In this document: piece after piece, positions 1 to 11,986 of the stretch
Numbering within the stretch: position 1 is the stretch's first letter
How the letters are laid out: each line of letters begins with the position of its first letter
Assembly: GCA_030141605.1 (NCBI GenBank)
Contig: JAQGDQ010001107.1
Location: 1-62,198 of the forward strand
Direction of reading: 5' to 3'
Length of the DNA stretch: 62,198 bases
DNA from: Tubiluchus corallicola
Taxonomy: Eukaryota > Priapulida > Priapulimorpha > Priapulimorphida > Tubiluchidae
Notes under the pieces: generated by a model
Told to the model about the DNA's origin: nothing
The model's database searches: none
What the model saw: only the letters and a program-made list of their open reading frames with translations
Position numbers and translations under genes: made by a program

Positions 1-4
1 GATT

Positions 5-335
<331 letters not shown>

Positions 336-701
336 TTTAAAGTCGGCTTTTTGGTCAATAATTAACATTAGCTCAAAGAGCTATTATCGCCGACTGTAAA
401 TAACAACCTACAACTACATAACAGAGACTATTATTACCCCACTTTTACCCTAAATACCACGCGTCAGGCAGGGCAACAGCAGCTACCATTTTTAAAGTCT
501 TTGGTCTAAACAACTAAATAATAACTAAATAGACAAATCTAAATAATTTGAAAAACGTTTTTGTTTAATACAAAGGGGAAGAAAAGAGGATTTTTAAAAT
601 CCGCACAAAATTTTGATGTTTAGCATCACGCTAACCTGTCTTAAGCGCATGCGCAACTAGAAAAGAAAATTCTTAATAAGTTAAAAGGTGAAACGGAACT
701 G

Positions 702-1027
702 CATTGCTATCCCAGTTTGCATTGCTATCCCAGTGTGCATTGTTATCCCAGTGTGCATTGCTATCCCAGTGTGCATTGCTATCCCAGTTTGCATTGCTAT
801 CCCAGTGTACATTGCTATCCCAGTGTGCATTGCTATCCCAGTGTGCATTGCTATCCCAGTGTACATTGCTATCCCAGTGTGCATTGCTATCCCAGTGTGC
901 ATTGCTATCCCAGTGTGCATTGTTATCCCAGTTTGCATTTCTATCCCAGTGTGCATTGCTATCTCAGCGTGCATTGCTATCCCAGTGTGCATTGCTATCC
1001 CAGTGTGCATTGCTATCCCAGTGTGCA
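702..1027. repeat. 18-bp minisatellite, left arm
   Basis: About 18 copies of an 18-bp unit (consensus GCATTGCTATCCCAGTGT), with variants GTTT, GTAC and one TCTCAGCG unit. All three frames are open on the strand shown because 18 is a multiple of 3 and the unit has no stop, so the apparent proteins here are repeat artefacts. Confidence 0.95.
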
Positions 1028-1682
1028 CCACTCATTCAACAAAAACGAATTATTCATGTTTTTGACAATGTAAAATAATTTAAATTGTTGCTTAGTTAAT
1101 AAAGAGTGCTACAAATACGGATGCTTTGATTATTTTTTCAAACTTTTCGTAATAATATCTAAATTTGTTTCAATCGACTTGCCGTTACAAGTTGTATATA
1201 ACGTTACTGTTAACGCGAGCTCACTATGCAATAAGACAACATGTAAGTGATATCAAATTTCAAGACTATTTTTAAGTTTTATTCATAAAGAGCGTTAATA
1301 TTACGACAATAATTTTTTGTTTGATTTCTATTCTACGTGAAGAACACGATCAATTTGTAAAAAATAAAATAAACCCGCCTCGTCACGTTTGCCCATATTT
1401 TTCTACAGAAAATTCCACTTGAGACCAGCCTTTAAAAGCAGCTACAATGTTTGTGAAAAGAGGCGAATATCTTAGCGTGGTTTGACGCGACACGTTCTAT
1501 AAGGTAAACTGTTCTCTCAACACGGTGTTTTGATTGTATGGTCAATACACTTTGACGATTTACTACTTAGACTACATGTTCATGAATAACAGACTATGTA
1601 ATATAAGCACATTTGTGAGGTCTTGATTTTTACTATATAGAGTTATTTTTATAGTTTATAGCTATTGTCATGCAACTGCTGA

Positions 1683-2300
1683 TGCTGTAGTTACTATTGT
1701 TGTTGTTGATGTTGCTGCTGCTGTTATGGCCTTTTCGTCTGTTGTTCTTTCCTCTTCTGTTACTTCTGCTGTTACAGCTTCTTCTTCTGTTGCTTTGCTG
1801 TTGGTGTTCCTTCTTTTGTAGCTGCTGCTGTTGTTGTTGTTGTTGTTGTAACTGCCATTGCTGCTGCGGTTGCCGCTTTCTGCCTGTTGCTCCTTCTCTT
1901 TTGTTACTGCTGCTGTTGCTGCTGCTTCTGCTGTTTTTGCTGTTGGTGTTTCTAATTTTGTAGCTGCTGCTGCTGTTGTTGTTGTTGCTGTTGTTGCTGC
2001 TTTCCTGTCTGTCGCTCCTCTTCTGTTACTACTGCTGTTGCTGCTGCTTCTGCTGTTTTTGCTGTTGGTGTTTCTAATTTTGTAGCTGCTGCTGCTGTTG
2101 TTGTTGTTGCTGTTGTTGCTGCTTTTTCGTCTGTTGCTCCTCTTCTGTTACTACTGCTGTTGCTGCTGCTTCTTCTGTTGTTTTTGCTGTTGGTGTTTCT
2201 AATTCTGTAGCCGTTGTTCTAGTTGTTGCTGCTACTGTCGTTGTAGTTGCCGTTACTGTTGCTGTTGCTGCTGCTGCTGTTGTTGCTGGTGCTATTCCTT
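1683..2300. repeat. GCT/GTT trinucleotide-rich tract with 122-bp higher-order repeat
   Basis: Impure GCTGCTGTT-type tract lying in the unmatched part of the left arm. A longer period of about 122 bp is visible: the block starting TTTCTAATTTTGTAGCTGC occurs near 1949 and again near 2071, with a diverged third start near 2194. The Leu/Cys/Val-rich open frames are compositional and not taken as genes. Confidence 0.85.
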
Positions 2301-3339
2301 ATTATGAATTATATTATTTATTAACAAAAGACTTATCTGTATGATGTGTTGAACACTGGGAATCGTTTATACTTATTTATAACAAGCTTCTATGAATAAT
2401 TGCTTTGCCAGAGTAATGAGGGGGGGGAGTGGTAAAAACGTATTAACACAATAAGCTAATAAAAACCTGAAACATCTCTGATAAGTAGTTAAGAAGTAAA
2501 AGAGGAAATTTAATGATTTGTACCCCTGCGGTTATGTCACAAGGGAAGAACATGGACAATCATTTACTAAATATACCCCATCAAGCAGTAGCACGAGGCG
2601 TGGGTGGTGATAGCTGTCATATCGCTTTTTCAGACGATCCTCATTTCGCCACAGGAAGTCTTGGCGGGCGTGGCATATCCGTTAAACGCGTGGCAGGCGA
2701 GACGCACCGTCAAAAGTTGTTATTGTTAAACGAAGTTATTCATTCTTTCCCATTATTATTCATTGTTATTCATTCTTTCTCATTGTTATTGTGCTGTTAT
2801 TGTTGCTGCAGCGAATTAGTAAAATTGAAGGTTTGGAAAAAGATAAAAACCCTAATAGGTATGAAGTTTTTTTATTTAAATTAAACATTGTTACAGTCAG
2901 AACAAAGCGATATTGAGTCACCCCCCCCCCCAAGAAAATAGTATCAAGATTCAGGAAAGATGCAAAAAGATTGACGTGATGGATTTTCAATAATCAATAA
3001 GAGAAAATAAAGGATTTAAAATTAAAATTAATGGTAAGAATATTTCACTTGCGACTCAACAATAGCTAAAGTAACATTGTTTGTTGCTGGGTATGAAGCT
3101 TCGAGGCTCCAGGTTCAAATCATAGCAAAGGGTGTCTTTTGTCGTTTCGTTTCCATACCAACCATCAGTTCTAAACATTATTACTTCTTTCACGGGTGAA
3201 AGATTCACAACTTTAATTTTAAGTAACGAACGTTAATTAGTTAATTAAATAACTATATTCATTAATCGTTAGTGAAGGTTATTATGAAAAAGTATACATT
3301 ACAATGAACTAGAGCATTAGAACCCATAATTCTTATACA
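2301..3339. other. Interior of the inverted repeat, no gene seen
   Basis: Unmatched sequence between the left outer and inner arms. It contains a short C homopolymer at 2921-2930 and a possible pol III B-box motif near 3113, but no coding signal that I can support. Confidence 0.5.
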
Positions 3340-4227
3340 ACCTGGCTATTGGCAAAGCCAACGGTCACTCAAATTAAATAAAAGATTAGTGTTAGAGAAG
3401 TCACATTAATTCTGCTGTAATATTCCACTAGAGGCAGAAGATATATATTATCGTATTTCTTGAATGAAATGATCTCGTAGTTTTAAGGCACACATTTTTC
3501 TGGTACAGAATTTCACAGATAAGAAGACCGAGAGAAAAAAGTGAATTTATGAGCGTCTGTGCTGCTTATAGATACATATTTAAGGGAAATTGAAGAAATC
3601 TCGAAGTTTGTTTATGAAATTTCGGCAGTAAGTAAGCTTTTTAATCAAAATCACATTGTATTGTGTATTTTATTATAACAGGAAAACTAAAAGCTTTTTT
3701 TCTTAAAAAATCCTCTGTATGATAAAGTTTATCACATTTTAGTTACGAACATTTTTAAATCTTCCTTTATATATTCCCTGACGACCATTCCTACTGGGAA
3801 GTAGAAACATTGGATTTTCCTAATAAAAATGTGACAAAATTTATTAAACAGTGGATTGTTTATGAAAAGGATATTTGATCTTGTTGCAAACACTGAAATA
3901 AGCCTGACCTACTAGAAGGGTTGACTTTTCCTTTAAGTCACTGACTTTAACCAGAACGGATAATTGTAAAATTATCTATATCTGTGAACTGTGATTGATT
4001 AAAATAAAACTAAAAATAAACAAACTTCGAGATTTCTTCAATTTCCCTTAAATATGTATCTATAAGCAGCACAGACGCTTATAAATTCACTTTTTTCTCT
4101 CGGTCTTCTTATCTGTGAAATTCTGTACCAGAAAATTGTGTCGCTTAAAACTACGAGATCATTTCATTCAAGAAATACGATAATATATATATCTTCTACC
4201 TCTAGTGGAATATTACAGTAGAATTAA

Positions 4228-4686
4228 CCCTTTCGTACTCGTTGTATCCCGTGGGATACGAGAATATTTTCTGCCTTTAAAGTTAATAAAATTTTAAAAC
4301 TGACAGTTATTTGCTCTGTTAATAGTTATTTTGATTTAAGCCAATAACAATAGACTAAAAATGGTGATAAAATGGCAAACTAGAAAATCTACATAGCATA
4401 AAAAACTGCGCAAGGTACAGTACTTTAGAGACGACTTTGTACAGATCAGCATAGCATGCATACTAAATGTCTTAAATACTTTAAAAAATTATCAGCAGTT
4501 GCAAAATGAAGCAAATTTTATGCTTCCGTTGAATCCCAATGTATCCCGTGGGATACAGGCTATATTTAGCACGCGGGCACAGGTAGAAAAAAATAATTAT
4601 TATGTGTAAACAAGATGGACATACTGAACAAAAGTACCAAGCCAAAAAATTTTTTCTTATTAAAAAATAATTTGGGACTGAAAGGG
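4228..4686. mobile_element. piggyBac-type MITE, copy A (459 bp)
   Basis: Starts CCCTTTC and ends GAAAGGG, flanked on both sides by TTAA (4224-4227 and 4687-4690). It carries two copies of the 16-bp dyad GTATCCCGTGGGATAC. It interrupts the right inner arm of the long inverted repeat; the left arm near 3404-3412 has a single TTAA and no insert. Further copies lie at 11987-12254 and 27203-27661. CCC...GGG ends and a TTAA target duplication are the piggyBac superfamily signature. No ORF is present. Confidence 0.88.
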
Positions 4687-5420
4687 TTAATGTGAATTCT
4701 CTAACACTAACCCTTTCCTTAATTTGAGTGACCGTTGGCTTTGCCAATAGGCAGATTGCATGGGAATTAAACGGATCAAAGTACATTATAAGTATAATTA
4801 TATAACTCTATATAGTAAAAATCAAGACCTCACAAATGTGCTTATATTACATAGTCTGTTATTCATGAACATGTAGTCTAAGTAGTAAATCGTCAAAGTG
4901 TATTGACCATACAATCAAAACACCGTGTTGAGAGAACAGTTTACCTTATAGAACGTGTCGCGTCAAACCACGCTAAGATATTCGCCTCTTTTCACAAACA
5001 TTGTAGCTGCTTTTAAAGGCTGGTCTCAAGTGGAATTTTCTGTAGAAAAATATGGGCAAACGTGACGAGGCGGGTTTATTTTATTTTTTACAAATTGATC
5101 GTGTTCTTCACGTAGAATAGAAATCAAACAAAAAATTATTGCCGTATATTAACGCTCTTTATGAATAAAACTTAAAAATAGTCTTGAAATTTGATATCAC
5201 TTACATGTTGTCTTATTGCATAGTGAGCTCGCGTTAACAGTAACGTTATATACAACTTGTAACGGCAAGTCGATTGAAACAAATTTAGATATTATTACGA
5301 AAAGTTTGAAAAAATAATCAAAGCGTTCGTATCTGTAGCACTCTTCGCTAACTAAGCAACAATTTAAATTATTTTAGATTGTCAAAAACATGAATAATTC
5401 GTTTTTGTTGAATGAGTGGT

Positions 5421-5746
5421 GCACACTGGGATAGCAATGCACACTGGGATAGCAATGCACACTGGGATAGCAATGCACGCTGAGATAGCAATGCACACTG
5501 GGATAGAAATGCAAACTGGGATAACAATGCACACTGGGATAGCAATGCACACTGGGATAGCAATGCACACTGGGATAGCAATGTACACTGGGATAGCAAT
5601 GCACACTGGGATAGCAATGCACACTGGGATAGCAATGTACACTGGGATAGCAATGCAAACTGGGATAGCAATGCACACTGGGATAGCAATGCACACTGGG
5701 ATAACAATGCACACTGGGATAGCAATGCAAACTGGGATAGCAATGC
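5421..5746. repeat. 18-bp minisatellite, right arm (mirror of 702-1027)
   Basis: Reverse-complement counterpart of the left-arm array, including the same odd unit (CACGCTGAGATAGC near 5476) at the mirrored position. This indicates that the arms were copied after the array had diverged. Confidence 0.95.
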
Positions 5747-6116
5747 AGTTCCGTTTCACCTTTTAACTTATTAAGAATTTTCTTTTCTAGTTGCGCATGC
5801 GCTTAAGACAGGTTAGCGTGATGCTAAACATCAAAATTTTGTGCGGATTTTAAAAATCCTCTTTTCTTCCCCTTTGTATTAAACAAAAACGTTTTTCCAA
5901 ATTATTTAGATTTGTCTAATTTAGATTATTATTTAGATTATTTAGACCAAAGACTTTAAAAATGGTAGCTGCTGTTGCCCTGCCTGACGCGTAGTATTTA
6001 GGGTAAAAGTGGGGTGATAATAGTCTCTGTTATGTAGTTGTAGGTTGTTATTTACAGTCGGCGATAATAGCTCTTTGAGCTAATGTTAATTGTTGACACA
6101 AAAGCCGACTTTAAAT

Positions 6117-6120
6117 AAAG

Positions 6121-6194
<74 letters not shown>

Positions 6195-6327
6195 CATTAT
6201 CATTATCATTATCATTATCATTATCATTATCATTATCATTATCATTATCATTATCATTATCATTATCATTATCATTATCATTATCATTATCATTATCATT
6301 ATCATGATCATTATCATTATCATTATC

Positions 6328-6360
<33 letters not shown>
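6117..6360. repeat. ATT / ATTATC microsatellite
   Basis: ATT trimers followed by ATTATC hexamers, with one ATGATC interruption near 6304. It forms the right terminus of the long inverted repeat. Confidence 0.95.
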
Positions 6361-6362
<2 letters not shown>

Positions 6363-7219
6363 ATTATCAAAACTGAATTTATTCCTGGCCGGTTTCGAAC
6401 AAAACTCTTCATTATCAAGGCATCTAAAACGAAGAAATTTACCAGAATTTATGAACAACATCGTAATAAAATTCAGTAGTTAGATAGCCAAAAGATATAC
6501 GAAATACCCTGATATGCATTTTGTAAGTGTTGTTTTGTGGTACTGAAATACAGCTTCCTCATCTGCAATGTAGGGCATACGGATAAACCAGGAACTAGTT
6601 TGTTACAGGAGCATTCCAGTAAAAACCACCTGTGATTGTGCTCTTTTGAGAGTTTCCTATCTGATTTCATAACATATTTGTATACAGGTCTGAACTAACG
6701 GCTCAGACGTTTTCGCTTTCTATCGTTTTGGTCAAAATTCAATTTCTAAAAATGGTGTCCTAATAAATGCGCTTAAACTTTTTATCAGGAAATCTAGTAA
6801 AATAAAATTATTAGCAATTAAAATACTTAATCAAGTTACATTTTTTGTAACACAAGTAAGACATGATGAAGTGGTCATGCCTTGTTACATTTCACTGCAC
6901 CTGTTTTAAATAATTATTTGTAACTTTGTTGTAAAAATATTATTTTGTTCTGCCCATAGATTCTTATAGAACTGGTTTTCTTTAAAAGAGATTCTTCTGA
7001 TTGAAAAGTTTATTTTGATTTTTTATTAAACAGGAGTCGTGTTCCAGTGGGTGTTATATAAATCCATATATTATGTGGTAAAGTAACTAAAAAAAGTTTA
7101 TATCTTTTAGTTTATTTGTTCATTGTTCAGTGCTTTTAGTGAATAGTATTACATTAATACATACATCTATACTCTTATATTAATATTCTTGGTATATATA
7201 TTTATTTATTTATATATAT
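6363..7219. other. Intergenic, nothing recognised
   Basis: AT-rich sequence without a convincing ORF, RNA gene or tandem array. Confidence 0.5.
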
Positions 7220-7452
7220 ATAAGATTCGAGGCTACAGCCCGGACGAGGGCACCATTTGCGGCGATCTATACATCAAACAAAAGGTCTCGATCTAGTGTC
7301 GTGCCATTGGGGGTTTATTTTTCGAATCGGGCCCACCGGGAAGAGGGGCGGGCGAAAAACCTCCAAAAATGGCCCTTTTTCGGCCGTTTTTTGCAAAAGT
7401 TATACGGCTGAGATGTAGAGAACGGGAACGGGCCGAGGGGGGTGCTGGGCAT
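7220..7452 (+). repeat. GC-rich repeat of unknown type, copy 1
   Basis: Begins in a TA-rich run, then ATTCGAGGCTACAGCCCGG. The same sequence, about 85-90% identical by eye with small indels, recurs at 8022-8234. It stands out by GC content from its surroundings. The GC-rich stretch continues to about 7720 with no matching partner. No coding or RNA family is recognised. Confidence 0.75.
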
Positions 7453-8021
7453 GGATAGATAGCCCGTTCAGCGGTGGGTGTAGTAGGCATATTTAGAATT
7501 CGCGAGAGGGCCAGGGCGCCCCGCAACGGGCGTTTTCCCGGACCCAACTCGCGATTTTTTCGAAATTTTGACCAAACAGCATGCGGAAAAAACGTTCTAG
7601 CGTCGCCTGGTGGGACTCTCGGAAGGAGATATACGGCTCATCAGAAAGAGGAAGGACAGGGCTACACGATGATGTGGGCTATATGTTAGGGCAGGTCCAC
7701 CGAGAGGAGTATCAACGAGTTAATTGGGAGTTCTATTTTCGGCAATTTTCACTTAGAAAACTGCTGACGCAAAGGCATTGTTGTGACATCATCCATTGTA
7801 CTCTACTCTGCTTATAACTTTAATTCAGCAAAAAGCTACAGGCTTTGCGTTAGTTAAACAAACAGTAGGCATGATGTTACGGGCTTTGTGTTATAAATGA
7901 GGACTAGGTAGGATGTTCGCGTATTATTGATTACACGTGTTTTTTACGCAAAATCTTTTGCGGGGCCTTTGCTAGTCTATATATTAATTCTACTGGTATG
8001 GGATTAACATATTTATATGTA

Positions 8022-8234
8022 TATAAGATTCGAGGCTACAGCCCGGACGAGGGCACCATTTGCGGCGATCTAGAACGAAAGGTCTCGATCTAGTGTCTTC
8101 TCATTGATGGTTTATTTTTCGAATTGGGCCCACCGGGAGGAACGGAAGGCAAAAAACCTCCAAAAATGGCCATTTTTTGCAAAAGTTATACGCCTGAGAT
8201 GTGGAGAACGGGAATAGGTCATGGGTGGTGCTGG
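8022..8234 (+). repeat. GC-rich repeat of unknown type, copy 2
   Basis: Direct repeat of 7220-7452, likewise preceded by TATATGTATATAAG. It has small internal deletions relative to copy 1. Confidence 0.75.
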
Positions 8235-8756
8235 TCAATTAATTAATTCATTACACTAATTAAGAAGTGCTAAGCTAGTCGCACAAGAGATTATTTGCAG
8301 CTAAAGGCTCGTGCACATTACTGACATTAGTGGCTTTTTGTTCAAACGTTCGTATTCAAATAAAATACTAACTAGGCCTAGGTCGTGGTCATCCAACTTT
8401 GGGCGGAACAACATTTTAATGACTAACCGGCGATTTTAGTTGGCCGTGGAAACAGTTCTTGACGCAAGTGTATTACGTAAGTAAAATGTTTCAACGATTT
8501 ACAATCGATAATGTTAGTTTGGAATCTTTAACACTGACGATTTTTTACTAAAAGAATGGAAGTTGTTACCATATGGCTTTGATTCATTCTAGTAACTGCA
8601 AAAAAGCACGTTTGAACGACGACTGCGACACGCGTGTTTTGGGCTAGTTGACACAGAAGTTGCATGGGTACATGTGGTACATTTACGATTTTAGTTGAAT
8701 GGCGACAAAAGTTACGTGACCTTGACACACATATTCAGTTTTGGTGAATGCCGAGT
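8235..8756. other. Intergenic, nothing recognised
   Basis: No supported gene. A short open frame near 8528-8728 on the minus strand has no recognisable similarity. Confidence 0.4.
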
Positions 8757-8805
8757 TTCATCTCTTCTTTCTTTCTTTTTTTCTTTCTTTCTTTCTTTCT
8801 TCTTT

Positions 8806-8881
<76 letters not shown>

Positions 8882-8992
8882 TGTTCTTTTTCTCTCCCTC
8901 TCTACTCTCTCTCTTTCTTTCTCTCTTTGCATCTCTGTCTTTGCCGTCTCTTTCTTTTTACACCTTTCCCTTTTTACCTGTTCTCTCCCCAC

Positions 8993-9079
<87 letters not shown>

Positions 9080-9088
9080 CTACATTCT
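8757..9088. repeat. CTTT and CT microsatellites
   Basis: CTTT tetranucleotides (about 8763-8890), a mixed pyrimidine stretch, then an almost pure CT dinucleotide run (about 8995-9075). The Ser/Phe/Leu open frames across it are compositional. Confidence 0.95.
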
Positions 9089-9598
9089 CAGCTTCTTTCT
9101 CGGTCTCTTTTTTCGGTTTTGATTCAAGATACAATTATTCGTGCTATTTTAATGTGGAAAGACAATCAATTGAAAAGAAAATACTAGAGAAATTAAACTT
9201 TTGCAATATTGTAAACCAGTTCGTCTAAGCGATCCTAAAACAATGCGACACAATGAAAATGCTGCAAAAACAATTCAGTTCCTCAGAATGCAACAATGTC
9301 ACGTGAAACACAGTTTTCATTTCTTAGTTCTATTTCTAATTCGTCTGCCTTGAGCAGGAGTTTTCCTTTAGCCTATACGATAACGAGCTCTCCGTGCTTA
9401 CGTAATAGTGCCATTTTAATAGGAATCATTTTTAACAATGAAGTTACGCTTCCATTGATAATAATAGAACATAAACTTGTTGTGTTTGAAATAGTCTTCC
9501 TACGCTGACTGAGAATTGTTCACTTTTTAAAAACTTTTTGAACAAATATTGGTTAAAGTATTCCAACATACGGTCGGCACACTAAAAATGCTAACAAA

Positions 9599-10498
9599 AT
9601 GGTTAAAGATAGACTGGATGAACTAAAGACCGCGCGTACTCAACAGGGTCTTAGCAATGACACTGCTATGCAAATGGACGAAACCAGAGGGCCAACGGTC
9701 ATCACAAAATTTTTGGAAGAGGTAAGCATAATTCGCCGCAGTCTACAAGAAGCAAAAAACAAAGTAGAAGAAATGAAAGACCTCCATACAAAAATTCTCG
9801 TTGCACCAAAGCAGTTAGATGAGGATAAGGAACATCTGGAACAATGCATGAACCAAGTGAGAAGATATGGCACCAAGGTCAGGGCAGGTTTACAGCAAAT
9901 GCAAGAAAACACTGACTTCTTGCAAGAAACTAAACAAGCTTCACAAGCAGAGCTAAGAATGCGTATTACCCAACATTCCTCTCTCTCCTACAAGCTGATG
10001 GAAGTCATGCAAGAATTTAATGCTGAACAATCCGACTACAGCGACAGGTGTAAACAACGGATACAAAGACAACTGGAAATTGCCACGGGAAAAGTTCACA
10101 CGATGAGTAAAATAGAAGAAATGTTGGATTCTGGAAATCCGCAAGTGTTTGGCCACGAGGTGGCGATGGTGCAGTCGGGAAACGCCGATGCAATGCGGAG
10201 ATTGGCTGACATCGAAGCTAGACATGCGGACATTATGAAGTTGGAGCAGAGTATCAAAGAGTTGCATTCCCTATTCATGGACATGGCAATGATGGTGGAA
10301 AGTCAAGGCGAAATGTTAGACAGAATTGAATTCAACGTTGACAAGGCAGTTGGTTTTGTAGCTGTCGCTGTCGAACAGCTACAAGTTGCTCACGAATACC
10401 AGAAGAAATATAGGAAAAAACAGTTGATGCTGGTTGTGTGTATAGTGATAGGTGTTTCCATATGTTTGATAATCGTCTTGTCTTTGTCACCTGTATAA
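9599..10498 (+). CDS. Syntaxin (t-SNARE, plasma-membrane syntaxin 1/4-like), intronless
   Basis: The 299-aa product is a tail-anchored Qa-SNARE. Residues about 30-150 form the helical Habc regulatory region. The SNARE motif spans about 200-262 and contains the family hallmark LFMDMAMMVESQGEML, with the ionic-layer glutamine at Q236. A basic juxtamembrane stretch (KKYRKKQ) precedes one C-terminal hydrophobic segment at about 276-296. Length fits the family (about 290-300 aa). Family knowledge: such proteins pair with SNAP-25 and synaptobrevin-type partners to fuse vesicles at the plasma membrane. The frame is unbroken from ATG to TAA, whereas the other genes here have several introns, so a retroposed copy or a lineage with lost introns is inferred. 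No flanking poly(A) tract or target duplication is obvious. All core features are intact, so it is probably functional. I cannot assign orthology to a particular syntaxin. Confidence 0.93.
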   Translation: MVKDRLDELKTARTQQGLSNDTAMQMDETRGPTVITKFLEEVSIIRRSLQEAKNKVEEMKDLHTKILVAPKQLDEDKEHLEQCMNQVRRYGTKVRAGLQQMQENTDFLQETKQASQAELRMRITQHSSLSYKLMEVMQEFNAEQSDYSDRCKQRIQRQLEIATGKVHTMSKIEEMLDSGNPQVFGHEVAMVQSGNADAMRRLADIEARHADIMKLEQSIKELHSLFMDMAMMVESQGEMLDRIEFNVDKAVGFVAVAVEQLQVAHEYQKKYRKKQLMLVVCIVIGVSICLIIVLSLSPV

Positions 10499-11069
10499 TC
10501 ATCTGGTTTATATGAGTGTTGCTCTTGCTGACTTGCTACATCAACGAGGAGCAAAAACTAGGAGATATTTGACTCATTTTAGTTCTCCTGCTCCGTTTCG
10601 TCATAGAATCATTATTCCCAAGTATCAAACACTGCAGATATGAAGTTTTGAACGTTCTCTTTCGTCTGGCTTTGCCTCCCTGTTAGTTGCCATGGTAACA
10701 AACGCGAGTGTGAACAGATTTTTGTCGCACGAACAGATGAAGAAGACAATAGAATAGGCTGTTATGATCACGGTAGTTCTAGAATCGTTCCCGGTATAAG
10801 ATGAGCTCTTCTCTTTTGAAAAGCTCGTACGTCTGAGGAGGAGGTTGACAGTGTTCCTGCCCCGCTGAAGTAGTTTGCAGAGGTATAGATGCTTGTTCTA
10901 AACTTACAAAAGTGGGAATGGTTGCACGAGTGAGATTTAACATGAATTTGTACTGCTGCCTGCAGAAACCGGTCAAACCAGGGAGGTTGAAAAACATCGT
11001 TTATCTATCAATGCGTTTAAAATAACTACTAACAATGACGAGTAGTTAGCTCAAGTTGTTAAGCGGAGA
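10499..11069. other. Downstream of syntaxin, probable 3' UTR or flank
   Basis: No gene recognised. No AATAAA is obvious close to the stop codon, so the transcript may extend into the array that follows. Confidence 0.4.
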
Positions 11070-11572
11070 AGTTGCCACACGAGTATGACGTCACCGTCTT
11101 TACACGAGTATGACGTCACACTTTTTACACGAGTGTGACGTCACAGTCTTTACACGAGTGTGACGTCACGGTCTTTACACGAGTATGACGTCACGGTCTC
11201 TACATGTGTATGATGATACAGTCTTTATGTGAGTATGACGTCACAGTCTCTACACGAGTATGACGCCACAGTCTTTACACGTGTATGACGTCACAGTCTT
11301 TAAACGAGTGTGACGTCACAGTCTCTACATGTGTACGATGCCACAGTCTTTATGTGAGTATGACGTCACAGTCTCTGCATGTGTACGATGCCACAGTCTT
11401 TATGCGGGTGTGACGTCAAAGTCTGTACAGGAGTATGACGTCACAGTCTTTACACGTGTATGACGTCACGGTTTTTATACGAGTATGATGTCACTGTCTC
11501 TACATGTGTATGATGCCACTGTCTTTATGTGAGCATGACGTCACAGTCTCTACGCGAGTATGACGTCAGAAA
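11070..11572. repeat. 25-bp minisatellite carrying 14 TGACGTCA palindromes
   Basis: About 20 copies of a 25-26 bp unit of the type ACACGAGTATGACGTCACAG followed by TCTTT. Fourteen units keep a perfect TGACGTCA, the consensus CRE bound by CREB/ATF bZIP proteins; the others carry TGACGCCA, TGATGTCA or ATGCCA variants. The array starts about 570 bp after the syntaxin stop codon, before a polyadenylation signal at 11819. It is either a 3' UTR minisatellite or a downstream cluster of potential bZIP sites. Confidence 0.9.
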
Positions 11573-11818
11573 ATGACGGCACTTGTTTGGTTTGTGCGCC
11601 AGATAATCCAGCTGGACTCGACCATCAGTTGAGAGTGAGCTGTCTGCAAGTGTGGACAAAACACGTTGCAACCAGAAGGAGTTTTCTAACCCATGTAGTT
11701 GCATTTTTGTTAGTGTTCTTTGGTTCTTCCGTAAACTGCAAAATTCAAAAATCAATACTAACTTATGTTAAAGACAAACATAAGTCTCTATGTACTTGTG
11801 TGTGTAGCATATAGTGTG

Positions 11819-11824
11819 AATAAA
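11819..11824 (+). terminator. Candidate polyadenylation signal AATAAA
   Basis: First clear AATAAA that I see downstream of the syntaxin gene, about 1.3 kb past the stop codon. Its use by that transcript is inferred only. Confidence 0.3.
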
Positions 11825-11986
11825 GCTCATGATTTTCATGTGTTTTATAATATCTAGAAATGTATAGAATTTTTAGGCTTATATATTTAAAAAATATATA
11901 AAAAACACCTCATTCTATGGAAACTAATGATTTTGTTGTATTGTGTTGTAACTTCAGTGAAGAAAATCTTCGCTTTAACATTTTAA

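Noticed and set aside
681-1078. Open frames with LSQCAL, HCYPSV and MHTGIA repeats (also 5369-5766)
   Set aside because: The 18-bp unit is open in several frames on both strands. It is non-coding repeat within the inverted repeat.
2513-2884. 123-codon ORF in the inverted-repeat interior
   Set aside because: No recognisable motif, low-complexity Leu/Cys tail, no splice context supporting a gene.
7293-7817. Open frames in the GC-rich stretch
   Set aside because: Short, overlapping on both strands, no recognisable domain. Openness follows from GC content.
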